Shown here in pieces: positions 37,601 to 48,000 of a stretch of 64,000 nucleotides of DNA. The translations under genes and the position numbers were made by a program. Within the stretch, counting starts at the first letter, position 1. Each line of letters starts with the position of its first letter. Source of the DNA: Enoplolaimus lenunculus (taxonomy: Eukaryota; Nematoda; Enoplea; Enoplida; Thoracostomopsidae); NCBI GenBank assembly GCA_030248215.1, contig JASANG010002067.1, forward strand, positions 310,001 to 374,000. The letters run 5' to 3'. Under the pieces are notes generated by a model. That model did not search any database. It worked only from the letters and a program-made list of their open reading frames with translations, and had not been told where the DNA came from.

Positions 37601-38849
37601 ATGTCTGCATCAACCGAAACGATATAATACAAACTAGAATATCGTTCCGAATTGCAGAAAAAAACATAAAATTAACTTGTTTGCAACCAATGTTTATAAT
37701 TTTAAACGAGGAAAACATAGAATTTTCTGTCATGAAACCATTGCAATATTTGCACCGTACAATTATACATACAACACTGTTACAATGTGGCAGGCAATAT
37801 AAAAATTTCTCATTCGTGTTATACGGAATAGCATATTTTTCACGATACGCTGAAATATTTAGTTCTCATTTTCGTCAAGACAACCCCTTTGAAAATCCGA
37901 ATTGATCGCAAAAAATAGGGTTCAGTTTTTTAAATTAACAACTTATCGAACAATGCTTATGTCTACTTTCCCTTGGATCTACCATCGCAAAAACGTATGC
38001 CGAGAGATAAATACAGAACGAAACAGAGATAGTTTCATTTGAGCAAGCCGGAATTTGTGGTGGAGGAATCTAGAAGATTTCTAGAAGACGCAGCAAAATT
38101 CTTTCAATGCTGTCAAAATTTTGATTTTTCAGTCTACACACAAAATAGTATTTCTGAACTTATTCAGAAAATTATTTTCTGTGTCAAATCTGGAAAGTTT
38201 TTCTGATATTTAAGACAAATTTTCTAAAAATAACTGGAAAACGCTTATTTTCAGACTTTACTATAAAACGTTTTTGAAAACTTTTCTGTTATAACAGAAA
38301 TACTTTTCAAGCGCACTTTGATAATTATACTTCTTAAATGTAAGAAATTTTCTCTTAAATATCAGAGATATTCATTTGGTTGTATTATAGGCAACAAGAG
38401 TTCTTCGTAGTGGGGCATATATCTTTGTATTCCAAAAAAATTTGGTCATATAATTTTTTTACGTTATTTTTGTATTGTAAATTTCAAATTAACTTGTGTT
38501 CCAAGGATCAGCATTTACTAAAATTTTGTCATATTCAAAAATTTTGCTATTTTCCCAAAACTGAATAACAATAAGTATTTCCTGTTTCCTCGCATAATTG
38601 AAAAACCGATATTAACGTCAGTAAACAAACGGTAGTTTATTGCTATTTATACTCTCATACTGTATGCACGTGTATAAAATGGTTATTACTTGACTCAATT
38701 TTTCATTTCAAATTTGCGTTAAATATTCATATATATAGGTTGTTTATATTATAGTGCTAAGTCAAATGCTAGCCGTTTGCATTGCACTTTTATTTTGCAT
38801 CCGTGTTTTTGAAGCTCTCTGCAATTTGTAGCAGGATCCTGTTGGTTTT

Positions 38850-39010
38850 TTCAGAACTCAGAATTCTGAATTGATTGAATTCATTCTGAGTTACTTAATC
38901 AACTCACCCGGACTAAATTAGTGTTTTCAGTTTTTAACTCAGAAATATTACCCAGAAATGACTAATTCGCTCACTGAGTTGATTAGTAAACTCATCGGAA
39001 TTTACAGTGC
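38850..39010. mobile_element. MITE fragment (GGAATTTACAGTG ends)
   Basis: The right end AACTCATCGGAATTTACAGTG and the internal CAACTCA/TGAGTT motifs match the fuller copy at 53692-53940. The left end is not clear. Confidence 0.5.
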
Positions 39011-39384
39011 GATCACTAGATTATTTTTATAGACTGTGTAGGCAAATACTTAAACTTTCTGCGTCTTGTGCGAAATATTGTATTATCGCTTATAAAAATA
39101 TCCAAATATAGATACAAGTGTAGTAGTGGCAGCAAACGTGTCTTGAAAATTTTGACATTTGAACGTGAAATCAAAGTAACGTTAATTTCATTAAACTTGT
39201 ACTCTGGTTCATACTTTGATTTTGTTTTCTGTGTGCTTATTAAAGTGATAACTTCAAATGGAACACATATTTCTGTTCAGTTGTTAATCACGTGGACTGC
39301 ATTGACTAAAAAGTATATAAGAACATGGGCCACGGTATTTCAGAATTGGGGTAGGAGCTGTATGTATTTTATATTGTCTTTCAG

Positions 39385-42300
39385 AAGCGCTGCCTGAATC
39401 TGCCGTCCGCAATACCAGTCTATAGCTTATTCATATATCAGAACCCCGCAAAGGCGAGCAACAACGCCAAACCCACGCAAAAACAAAAAACCCACCAACC
39501 ACCAAACAAAAGAACCCCCCCAACCCCCCACCCCCCGCACGCGCGAGTCGCCCCCCCCCCACCCACCCACCCCCCCCCAAAAAATACCCCCCCCCCCCCC
39601 CACCCCCGCGCAGAGACCCCCCCCCCCACATAGGACCCCTCGTAGGTGGCTGTCCCAAGGGAGGGTCTTCAGGGTGCCTAACAGTGAAAAACGCGCGGGA
39701 TCCATGGCAATGTTTTCAAACTGAAATACTAGTCACTCTGTAGATTCTCCCCTGGGACAACCATCTACGTGGGATCCCATGGGGGTTATAACTCGTGTTT
39801 GAAACAAAGGTTTTAACTTTTTCTTTTAGCTTATTATAGTACAATTTTTTATTTTAGGTATCTTATAAAGAAAAAGATAGAAAAAAATATATTTGGTCAT
39901 ATTTATTATATCTTGTTTTATATTTTGTCTATATTTTAAGTAAATTTATATACGGTGCGGGGAGTTTGGTGGATAAATACTATTAGAGCTGCATAGCATG
40001 TTTAAGTGTTAAGATTAAACCTGCTACTGTTTTAGTTGAGCATAAGCCTAGCTTAAGCCTAAACCTTAGCATAGGTTTGGAAAAACTATTTTAGTTGAGC
40101 ATAAGCCCTAGCCTAAGCCTAAACCTTAGCATAAGTTCTAGATGCTATAGTTTAAGCATAATCCTAACTAAGCCTTAAAGCTTTAGGGTCCTACCTAAGC
40201 TTGAGCCTTAAAGCATTAGGGTCCTACCTAAGCATAAGCCCTAAAGCATTAGGGTCCTATCTAAGCTTTAAAGCATTAGAGTATTACCCAAACCTTAAAG
40301 CATTAGGGTCTACCTAAGCCTAAGCGTTAAAGCATTAGGGAACTGCCTAAGCCTTAAAGCATTAGTGTCTGCTTTAGCCTTATAACATTAGGTTCCTGCC
40401 GAAGCTTTAAAGCATTACTGTCCTACCCTTGCCTAAGCCTAAGCCCAAGCCTTATTATAATCCTGCCTTGTCTAAGCCTAAGCCCAAGCTTTAGTATAAT
40501 CCTGCCTTGTCTAAGCCTAAGTCTTATAGCATTGAACTCCTACCTTTCCGTTAAGCCCTAGTCTCCCTTAATTTATCATAAACCCAAGCCTAAGTATAAG
40601 CCCTTAAAGCAGCCCCGCCCCCCGCATACATTGCCTGACCGCGAAAATATTCTTACACACATTTACTTTTGCGGCGTTGCTTACTGTTATACGTTGTTTA
40701 TTTTTCCTTATGAGAAAACTTTAGAGCGAAGCAAGTTATATAAGTTATAAGTAGGAACCTTGCCTAAGTTTTAAACCTTATACCGTTATGGTTTTACCCC
40801 TGCCTAAGCCTAAGCCTTAATGCATTAGGGACCTACCTAAGCCTAAGCCTAAGCCTTAAAGCATTAGGGCTCTGCCTAAGCCTTAAAGCATTAGGGTCTG
40901 CTTAAACCTTATAACATTAGGTTCCAGCCGAAGCTTTAAAGGATTACTGTCCTACCCTTGCCTAAGCCTAAGCCCAAACCGTAGTATAATCCTGCCTTGT
41001 CTAAGCCTAAGCCCAAGCCTTAGTATAATCCTGCCTTGTCTAAGCCTAAGTCTTATAGCATTGAGCTCCTACCTCTCCGTTAAGCCCTAGTCTCCCTTAA
41101 TTTATCATAAGCCCAAGCCTACGTATAAGCCCTTAAAGCAGCCCCCGTATACATTGCCTGTTCGCGCAATATTCTTACACACATTTACTTTTGCGGCGTT
41201 CCTTATTGTTATACATTGTTTATTTTTCCTTATCAGAAAACTTTAGAGCGAAGCAAGTTATATAAGTTATAAGTAGGAACCTTGCCTAAGTTTTAAACCT
41301 TATACCGTTAGGGTTTTACCCCTGCCTAAGCGTAAGCCTTAATGCATTAGGGTCCTACCTAAGCCTAAGCCCTAAAGCATTAGGCACATATGACATCAGA
41401 AACATTAAAAATGTGTCCGCTTGTAAAAACCAGTTTAATGATATTCAACATTACAATCGTGAAAATTTGGCATATTTTCTCCGGATACCGTAACCGGATA
41501 CGGATACGATTACTCGCCGGATATTAAACCGAAACCGTATATCTATTCGATCCCTGGTGTAAGTTTGTGAAAAATTCTAGCTAATGCTTTAGGGCTTAGG
41601 CTTAGGTAGGTCCCTAATGCATTAAGGCTTAGGCTTAGACAGGGGTAAAACCATAACGGTATAAGGTTTAAAACTTAGGCAAGGTTCCTACCTATAACTT
41701 ATATAACTTGCTTCGCTCAAACGTTTTCTGATAAGGAAAAATAAACAACGTATAACAATAAGCAACGCCGCAAAAGTAAATGTGTGTAAGAATATTTTCG
41801 CGGTCAGGCAATGTATGCGGGGGGCGGGGCTGCTTTAAGGGCTTATACTTAGGCTTGGGTTTATGATAAATTAAGGGAGACTAGGGCTTAACGGAAAGGT
41901 AGGAGTTCAATGCTATAAGACTTAGGCTTAGACAAGGCAGGATTATACTAAAGCTTGGGCTTAGGTTTAGACAAGGCAGGATTATACTAAGGCTTGGGCT
42001 TAGGCTTAGGCAAGGGTAGGACAGTAATGCTTTAAAGCTTCGGCAGGAACCTAATGTTATAAGGCTAAAGCAGACACTAATGCTTTAAGGCTTAGGCAGT
42101 TCCCTAATGCTTTAACGCTTAGGCTTAGGTAGACCCTAATGCTTTAAGGTTTGGGTAATACTCTAATGCTTTAAAGCTTAGATAGGACCCTAATGCTTTA
42201 GGGCTTATGCTTAGGTAGGACCCTAATGCTTTAAGGCTCAAGCTTAGGTAGGACCCTAAAGCTTTAAGGCTTAGTTAGGATTATGCTTAAACTATAGCAT

Positions 42301-44648
42301 CTAGAACTTATGCTAAGGTTTAGGCTTAGGCTAGGGCTTATGCTCAACTAAAATAGTTTTTCCAAACCTATGCTAAGGTTTAGGCTTAAGCTAGGCTTAT
42401 GCTCAACTAAAACAGTAGCAGGTTTAATCTTAACAAACATGCTATGCAGCTCTAATAGTATTTATCCACCAAACTCCCCGCACCGTATATAAATTTACTT
42501 AAAATATAGACAAAATATAAAACAAGATATAATAAATATGACCAAATATATTTTTTTCTATCTTTTTCTTTATAAGATACCTAAAATAAAAAATTGTACT
42601 ATAATAAGCTAAAAGAAAAAGTTAAAACCTTTGTTTCAAACACGAGTTATAACCCCCATGGGATCCCACGTAGATGGTTGTCCCAGGAGAGAATCTACAG
42701 AGTGACTAAATACGTTACGTTTTGTTATTCGTTTGTTGCGTTGCATATCACCGCGTCGTTCATATATTTCTGTTGTTCAGTTTGGTCGTGATGCTACTCT
42801 CGAGTTTGATTCGGATACATTGATGAGTCGACAAGAAGTGATTGGTAAATGTTTCAATAGTAATTTGTGGCTTTGACCATTTTAATTAGAACGGACTATC
42901 CCCAGGGAGACAGAAAGATTGGCCGAGCCTCCTCTTTCCTGACGAGTTATTTTACGTTTTCGAGGTCAGCGTTTCGAGCTTTCTTTATTGAGAACCTAAA
43001 TTTTTTGGACCGAGGTAGTGAACCAGGTCCAATCGTCCGCCATGCAGTCACCAGTTGAAGGAAATCTGTGTCTATGGAAATCGGCGAGAAGCAAGAGGCG
43101 TGTTTTGTTTGGTATCACCAAACCTAAATATTTTTTCCTTGGGATCCTTTGAAGTTATACAAAATTGATTTTGTTCTGCAGTACCGGGCCGGCTTATGCC
43201 GAGTGCGCTCCAACCCAGAGTTTTAGTTTGCAAATCATGGAACTGATAGCGATGCATATTTATTCATTTAAATTAATACTGTGTTTGTTAACACTTGGTG
43301 GATTATGCGTATAACAGTATTTGCTTACTGATTAGATGAAATCGATTCTATTGCTTATCTGAACGATATGGCTGCACCAAGAACTGGTCATGCGATGGCT
43401 TACGTTAGCAAAGAAGTTATTCAGCGAAATTTAAATGAAGGTACATTAACATAAAAAACTCATGTTTGTTACTTCCCGCAGATCGACGAGGGCCAATGAA
43501 GATTCGGCTCGGCTAGCAAAATTTCGGCTTCCTGGAAATAGTTTTTAAGCCTGTAAATATATACTGCGAAATCTTCGCAAGCCCTGCATGCAAGTTTCAC
43601 CGTAACTTGTGACGATCGTCGCAAGCCTGGTTTGTTATATTATATATCGATTAACAAATGATCAAACTGTTAATGATATGTTTTTCTTGGCTTTTTGTAT
43701 TTTATTTTCGCTTTTATAAAGCCCTATTCACACGTGCAAGTTTTTGCTGCGAGAGCTCGCAGCTGCAAATTATTTTTTCATCAGCCAATCAGAAGCGGCT
43801 GCAGTAAACTCAGTAACTTGCATGATTATTCACACTTGTGAACTAAAGTCCTAACTATTATTTTTAATGAATTATTTGCAGCTGCAAGTTTTTTGAATGG
43901 GATTTTGCACAAAACTTGCAAGTGAAAGTTGCAGCTGCAAGTTCTCGCAGCAACAACCTGAACGTGTGAATAGGGCTTAAAAAACTTTATATCGGTAAGT
44001 AGTTCCAAATGATTAACCGATTTTAATTTTTTTTCAGCTTTATTTCAGATTCAAGTGCTGCTAACATTGTTATATTAATCACGGATAGTCTGTCTGTTGA
44101 TGACGTCACATTTCCGCGACAGTTATTAAGGATGCAAGTAAGATTTCAAACTGCACGACGGCTGAATAAAAGATTGGCGTAACCGGATTGCAGTTTTTGT
44201 AAAGGTGTTTTTATATTTTAAAATTTGCAATACAAATTCCCCTCCAAATTTTTATGGGACGTAGCTCCGCTCGTCATAGAACGCCTGTGGTAGAGTTAAT
44301 ATCTTTTTTTGGCTCAAGACCGTTGTACACGAATTTAAAATAACAAACAACAAAAAAGGGAAAATGTAAAATTAGACTGTCACTACATTGATATTTTAGA
44401 TTAATAAAAATAATAAACGACGTAAGGTATCGCTTTTGTTTAGTAACTTTGATTGTTTTAAAATCGTTTAGGGTGTCAACTTAGTGATTGTAATTGGAGT
44501 AACAGCGTTCGTTAGCTTTGATCAGTTACTGGAAATTGGTGGAAAAGCTGAAAATGTGTTCGAAATAAAAGATTATACCGTCCTCAACGAACCATTTGCT
44601 CGTATTATCGAGTTAATGTTGCTCGATATTTCACTTCCAACGATTATG
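39385..44648 (+). CDS. multi-VWA protein, domain A exons (first exon split by a transposon)
   Basis: Start of a plus-strand gene running to 54782 with three von Willebrand A domains. The visible exons give about 638 residues and all junction phases agree. Domain A: an exon in two halves, 39385-39415 and 42714-42844, separated by an insertion with AATAC duplications. Without the insertion it is 162 bp, phase 1 at both ends, reading ...ALPESAVRN | TLRFVIRLL...ISVVQFGRDATLEFD, a VWA helix 1 and strand 2. Next come 43336-43440 (YLNDMAAPRTGHAMAYV), 44049-44137 (IVILITDSLSVDD) and 44472-44648 (VNLVIVIGVTAFVSFDQLL). The MIDAS Asp of ITDS is kept and the GxTxTG threonine position is replaced. The N-terminal DxSxS part is not found. 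VWA domains mediate adhesion or matrix binding, so the protein is probably extracellular. No signal peptide is seen because the 5' end is unresolved. Confidence 0.8.
39416..39724. mobile_element. short insertion with C-rich core beside the palindrome
   Basis: It lies between two AATAC copies (39411-39415 and 39725-39729). It contains a 130 bp C-rich tract (39509-39633). A stretch at 39635-39684 aligns with the right terminus of the palindromic element (GGACCCCTCGTAGGTGGCTG against GGATCCCACGTAGATGGTTG) and ends in GTGCCTA. It appears to be a diverged relative sharing the same target site. Its exact outer end is unclear. Confidence 0.45.
39730..42708. mobile_element. 3 kb palindromic (foldback-type) DNA element with TTAGGC-like arrays
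   Basis: The arms 39730-40862 and 41588-42708 are near-identical inverted copies of about 1.1 kb. They start TAGTCACTCTGTAGATTCTC and are flanked by AATAC at 39725-39729 and 42709-42713. Inside each arm come CCATCTACGTGGGATCCCAT, then an AT-rich block, then arrays of CCTAAG/TTAAAGCATTAGGG. The spacer 40863-41587 repeats the inner part of the left arm once more. There is no coding frame, so it is non-autonomous. The low divergence between the arms suggests recent movement or ongoing arm correction. The superfamily is unknown; only the 5 bp duplication is a clue. Confidence 0.85.
43720..43977. mobile_element. Harbinger-type MITE in VWA intron
   Basis: 258 bp with inverted ends AGCCCTATTCACACGTG and ACGTGTGAATAGGGCT, flanked by TAA on both sides (43717-43719, 43978-43980). 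A TWA duplication is typical of PIF/Harbinger elements. The interior is rich in GCAGCTGCAAG motifs. It lies between domain A exons. Confidence 0.8.
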
Positions 44649-45088
44649 GTACGCACTGGGCGTAGTACATTTTGGAACGATTTTTGGTTTAGGTTCCATT
44701 TTTAAAACAGGTTTATTAGGACTAAAAGTCATTCGTTTGATATTGAGAAAGCAAAACCAATTTTAAAAATTGTATTTGATTACAACAACATGCGTCTTGT
44801 TTCTTGCTCGCGAAATTTCCTTTAGTGTCAAAATATACAGGCACAAAACAAGATTTTGGAGCTGAACTGCCTTTACAAGATCTATAAATTTTTTAGATGC
44901 ATTTCTAGAACAATTCTGAGGCGTTGTATACGGCAAGGTTAGTATATGCATAGCCGTTTATGATATTCAAACTAAACGACCAATAATTGCACTGGAAGTT
45001 CACTTTTTCTTTGCATTGATTATTGAAAGCAGGGAGCAAAATTAGCGTTGCCTTACATTGCATTTTTTGTTTTAAATCTTAATTTTAG

Positions 45089-48000
45089 GAAACGACAAAT
45101 TATCAAAATGAGACAGTCTCCGAAAATGGTGAAGATAATGGTAACGGTACAGACATCGAAACTACGACAATAAACACGGGCAATATTGTTCCGATTAGTA
45201 GTATTGTTCCAGGTTTGTTAAGTGCTTTTAAAGGCAGAAAAATATCAAGATTTACAATATTTCCATTGTTTATTTTGTCTCTTACATCGAATAGGCAAAT
45301 TCGATTTGATTAAGCATTTGAACTTGCTTGAAGTTTTTGTATGCGTCATAATTTAAGGCTAACCGCGATAAGTACGGACTGTTGTACTGTAGTGACCCGA
45401 ATAAGAGGAAGACTTTAACGAACTGTTATTTATTTTGAACCCGCCCTTCGTTACTATATATATTTAGTATTGCAACTATCCGTCCAATAAACCGTTTATT
45501 TGTAGTGTATCAAAACCTTGAACTATAATGCAAGGTTATATTTAAGAATGTGCTTTCATAACTAAGTATGCTTTAATTTTTTGAACTCGATTGTATTTGG
45601 TTCTCTAGTTATTTATGCAGTCCAATTTGTGATAATTGACATTTATAGACCCTAATTACGTTTTATGAACCTTTTCCGCTTGCGGACTCTTATTAGGTGA
45701 TACAGACTCTAATTGATTGGAACTCAAAATGGGGTCCTCTTATTACACCCCTATTATTCGGGTCACTACAGTAGGTGTTTAGCTGCAGGCAGCCATGTTT
45801 TTAATTGCAATGTTAATCTAGTCTCCAATTATTGTTCGACAGATGATAAATATATAGTTTTGGCATGATTTAAACAAACTCTTAACTCATAAACTTTAGA
45901 CATCAGAAAACGTTGGACGCGAAGGGTCATAATTTTTATCTTCACAGCTATTAACCGCAGACCGGGTAGAAAAATCTTACTTGTATTTTAATATTCAACT
46001 CCGGTATGAGCCGAAACATTTTTTAGACTCTTCTATTAATATTTAGCGAATAATTTGTTTGCGTAATATTTATATGAACGAATAAACATTTTAAACTTAA
46101 TAATTTCTGTTCGGCATTGTTTTTACTCGAAACGCAAAGCGAAATATAAGGTGCTCGTAATACTTGTTTAGTTTTTGACTATACATATGATTAAATTAAC
46201 AATAATGCAATTAAATATTAACATCACGCTTGCGCCATTATGCCGGGATTCACAATACTTTGCGTTTGACTTTTGGTGGAAATCAACTCTGCTCTTTTGC
46301 CTTAAAATTGCCATTCCACAAAACAAAATGTTATAAGACCGAAGCGCAATACTGGTTATTTGTGCGTTTCATATTTCTTACAATAATTTTACTTTAAATA
46401 TTATTTTGGCCCATCAGGGGCGGACCGTGTTTCCGCGGAATTGCAATAGAGCAAGTTTTAAACTAGACTATTTTTTGCTTAGGCTTAGGCTTAGAAATTT
46501 GCTTATACTACTGTTACGGCCCTGATCTATACATTCGCTCTTACTTTTGGTTCAGAAAAGAATAGTGATAGCACGCTTACTCGGCTATGCAAGCAACCAG
46601 ATGCGGCCGACGACATTGCGTTAATATTTGTTTTGGATTCATCCGCAAGTGTAACCCCGGAAGGATTTGGTCACGAGCGCCAGTTGGTTATTGATATAGC
46701 GACCCAAATGTCTTATCAAACGTCAATTGCTGTGGTTACGTTCTCAGCGAGCGAACGCATTGATCGAATGCTGGTGCCACGTGGATCTATAGACAGTTTT
46801 GCAGGTCAGTTGAAAATGGTTTAGATTTTTTGGAATTGTTTTTCGTCCGTTTTACATTCTTCAATGTGTTTAGAGTAATTCTCAACAGCAAGTAAACGAC
46901 AAGTCTTCAAATTTTCGCCCGTTTTATACACTTGAATCAGCACCCTTCTGTGTTATTTTACATAAACATATCCGACAGTTAGCTTGTCCTAAAACCTATT
47001 GCTAACTGGTGATAGACACTTCACACACTAGCGACAATACGGCTTCAGTTGAAAGATGAGAAACTCTAAGTTGCTACGAAAGAACCAAACAGTTTCGGCG
47101 AGCTTATTGCAAATAAATCTTAACCTGATTTTTTAAGTAATAGGTACACTGTTGACCTAGCTCTTCATAGATGTGGCACCGAACGCTGCCTGTGTGTAAA
47201 GCCTAAAGTGAGAATTTAATCCTAAGCCAAAATACAAGGGTAAATCTTGGAAATTTGGGTGTGGGAAGACAGCTTTATGTGTTCGTAAATTTTGTAGTTT
47301 TAAAAGCTCGTTTTTAGCAAATTTTCGATAATTTACAATTAGCCAGTTACACTTATGTAGCAAAAATTTGAACGCGTATTGTATTACCACGCCATATTGT
47401 GGGCATTTGGCTAGGAAACACATTGGAAGGTTCAGATGAACTGTTTATTGCGAAAGCTTTAGCATCGCCGACCTGCTCGCGGATACAGTCTTCCTATTTC
47501 CAGAATTTGGTTTACATCTTTTTCTGTTTTAGACCAGATTAAAAGCATCGATTATATTAACGATATTGGAGCAACATACATGGGAAAAGTGCTAATTGCT
47601 ATCAAACAACGGATTGTAGACCAAGTTGATACGGGTTCTGTTTAGCTTTATATTATCGACTACTTAGCCCAGCTAAAATATAAAATTAATTTTTTAATCA
47701 ATGTCAACTTGAAAAGTTCCAGCTTTATTCTCAAGCGATGCGGTAGATTTCACGTAGGTCGTTAGAAACTAGGGCTCATGTAAAGATCAGGGGTGGAACT
47801 TATTACCGCGGGACTGCAATATAATAAGGTTAAGCTTACACTAATTTTTTGCTTAAGCTTACAGGCTCAGGTATAACTCATTTTTAAGCTTAGGCTTAGG
47901 CTTAGAAATACGCTTATTCTACTGTTACCGCCCTGTTCTATACATTGGCCGAAACTAGCAACTGCTTTTAAGTATTAACGATCATTAAAAAAGTTCTAAC

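Larger units (their letters stand above)
30623..39384. other. gene-poor stretch upstream of the VWA gene
   Basis: Repeats are listed separately. A GTTGGGACAGCGGGA motif is duplicated around 32338-32380. The open frames at 37570-37905 and 33797-34033 have no recognisable family. Near the right edge, 39100-39350 could be a 5' exon of the VWA gene (see findings). Otherwise I see no gene. Confidence 0.5.

Noticed and set aside
37570-37905. 111-residue open frame on plus strand
   Set aside because: AT-rich composition with Ile/Tyr/Phe bias typical of non-coding AT-rich DNA; no family match.
39427-39705. Glycine-rich minus-strand open frames
   Set aside because: They are translations of the C-rich tract in three overlapping frames, not a protein.
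40020-42420. Telomere or chromosome end suggested by TTAGGC-like arrays
   Set aside because: The hexamers are degenerate, inverted symmetrically, enclosed by element ends with a target duplication, and followed by host gene exons on both sides.
42781-42844. Shorter VWA exon starting at the TTCTGTTGTTCAG site
   Set aside because: Possible as an acceptor, but it would drop the helix encoded upstream. The longer 162 bp exon fits phase and VWA homology better.
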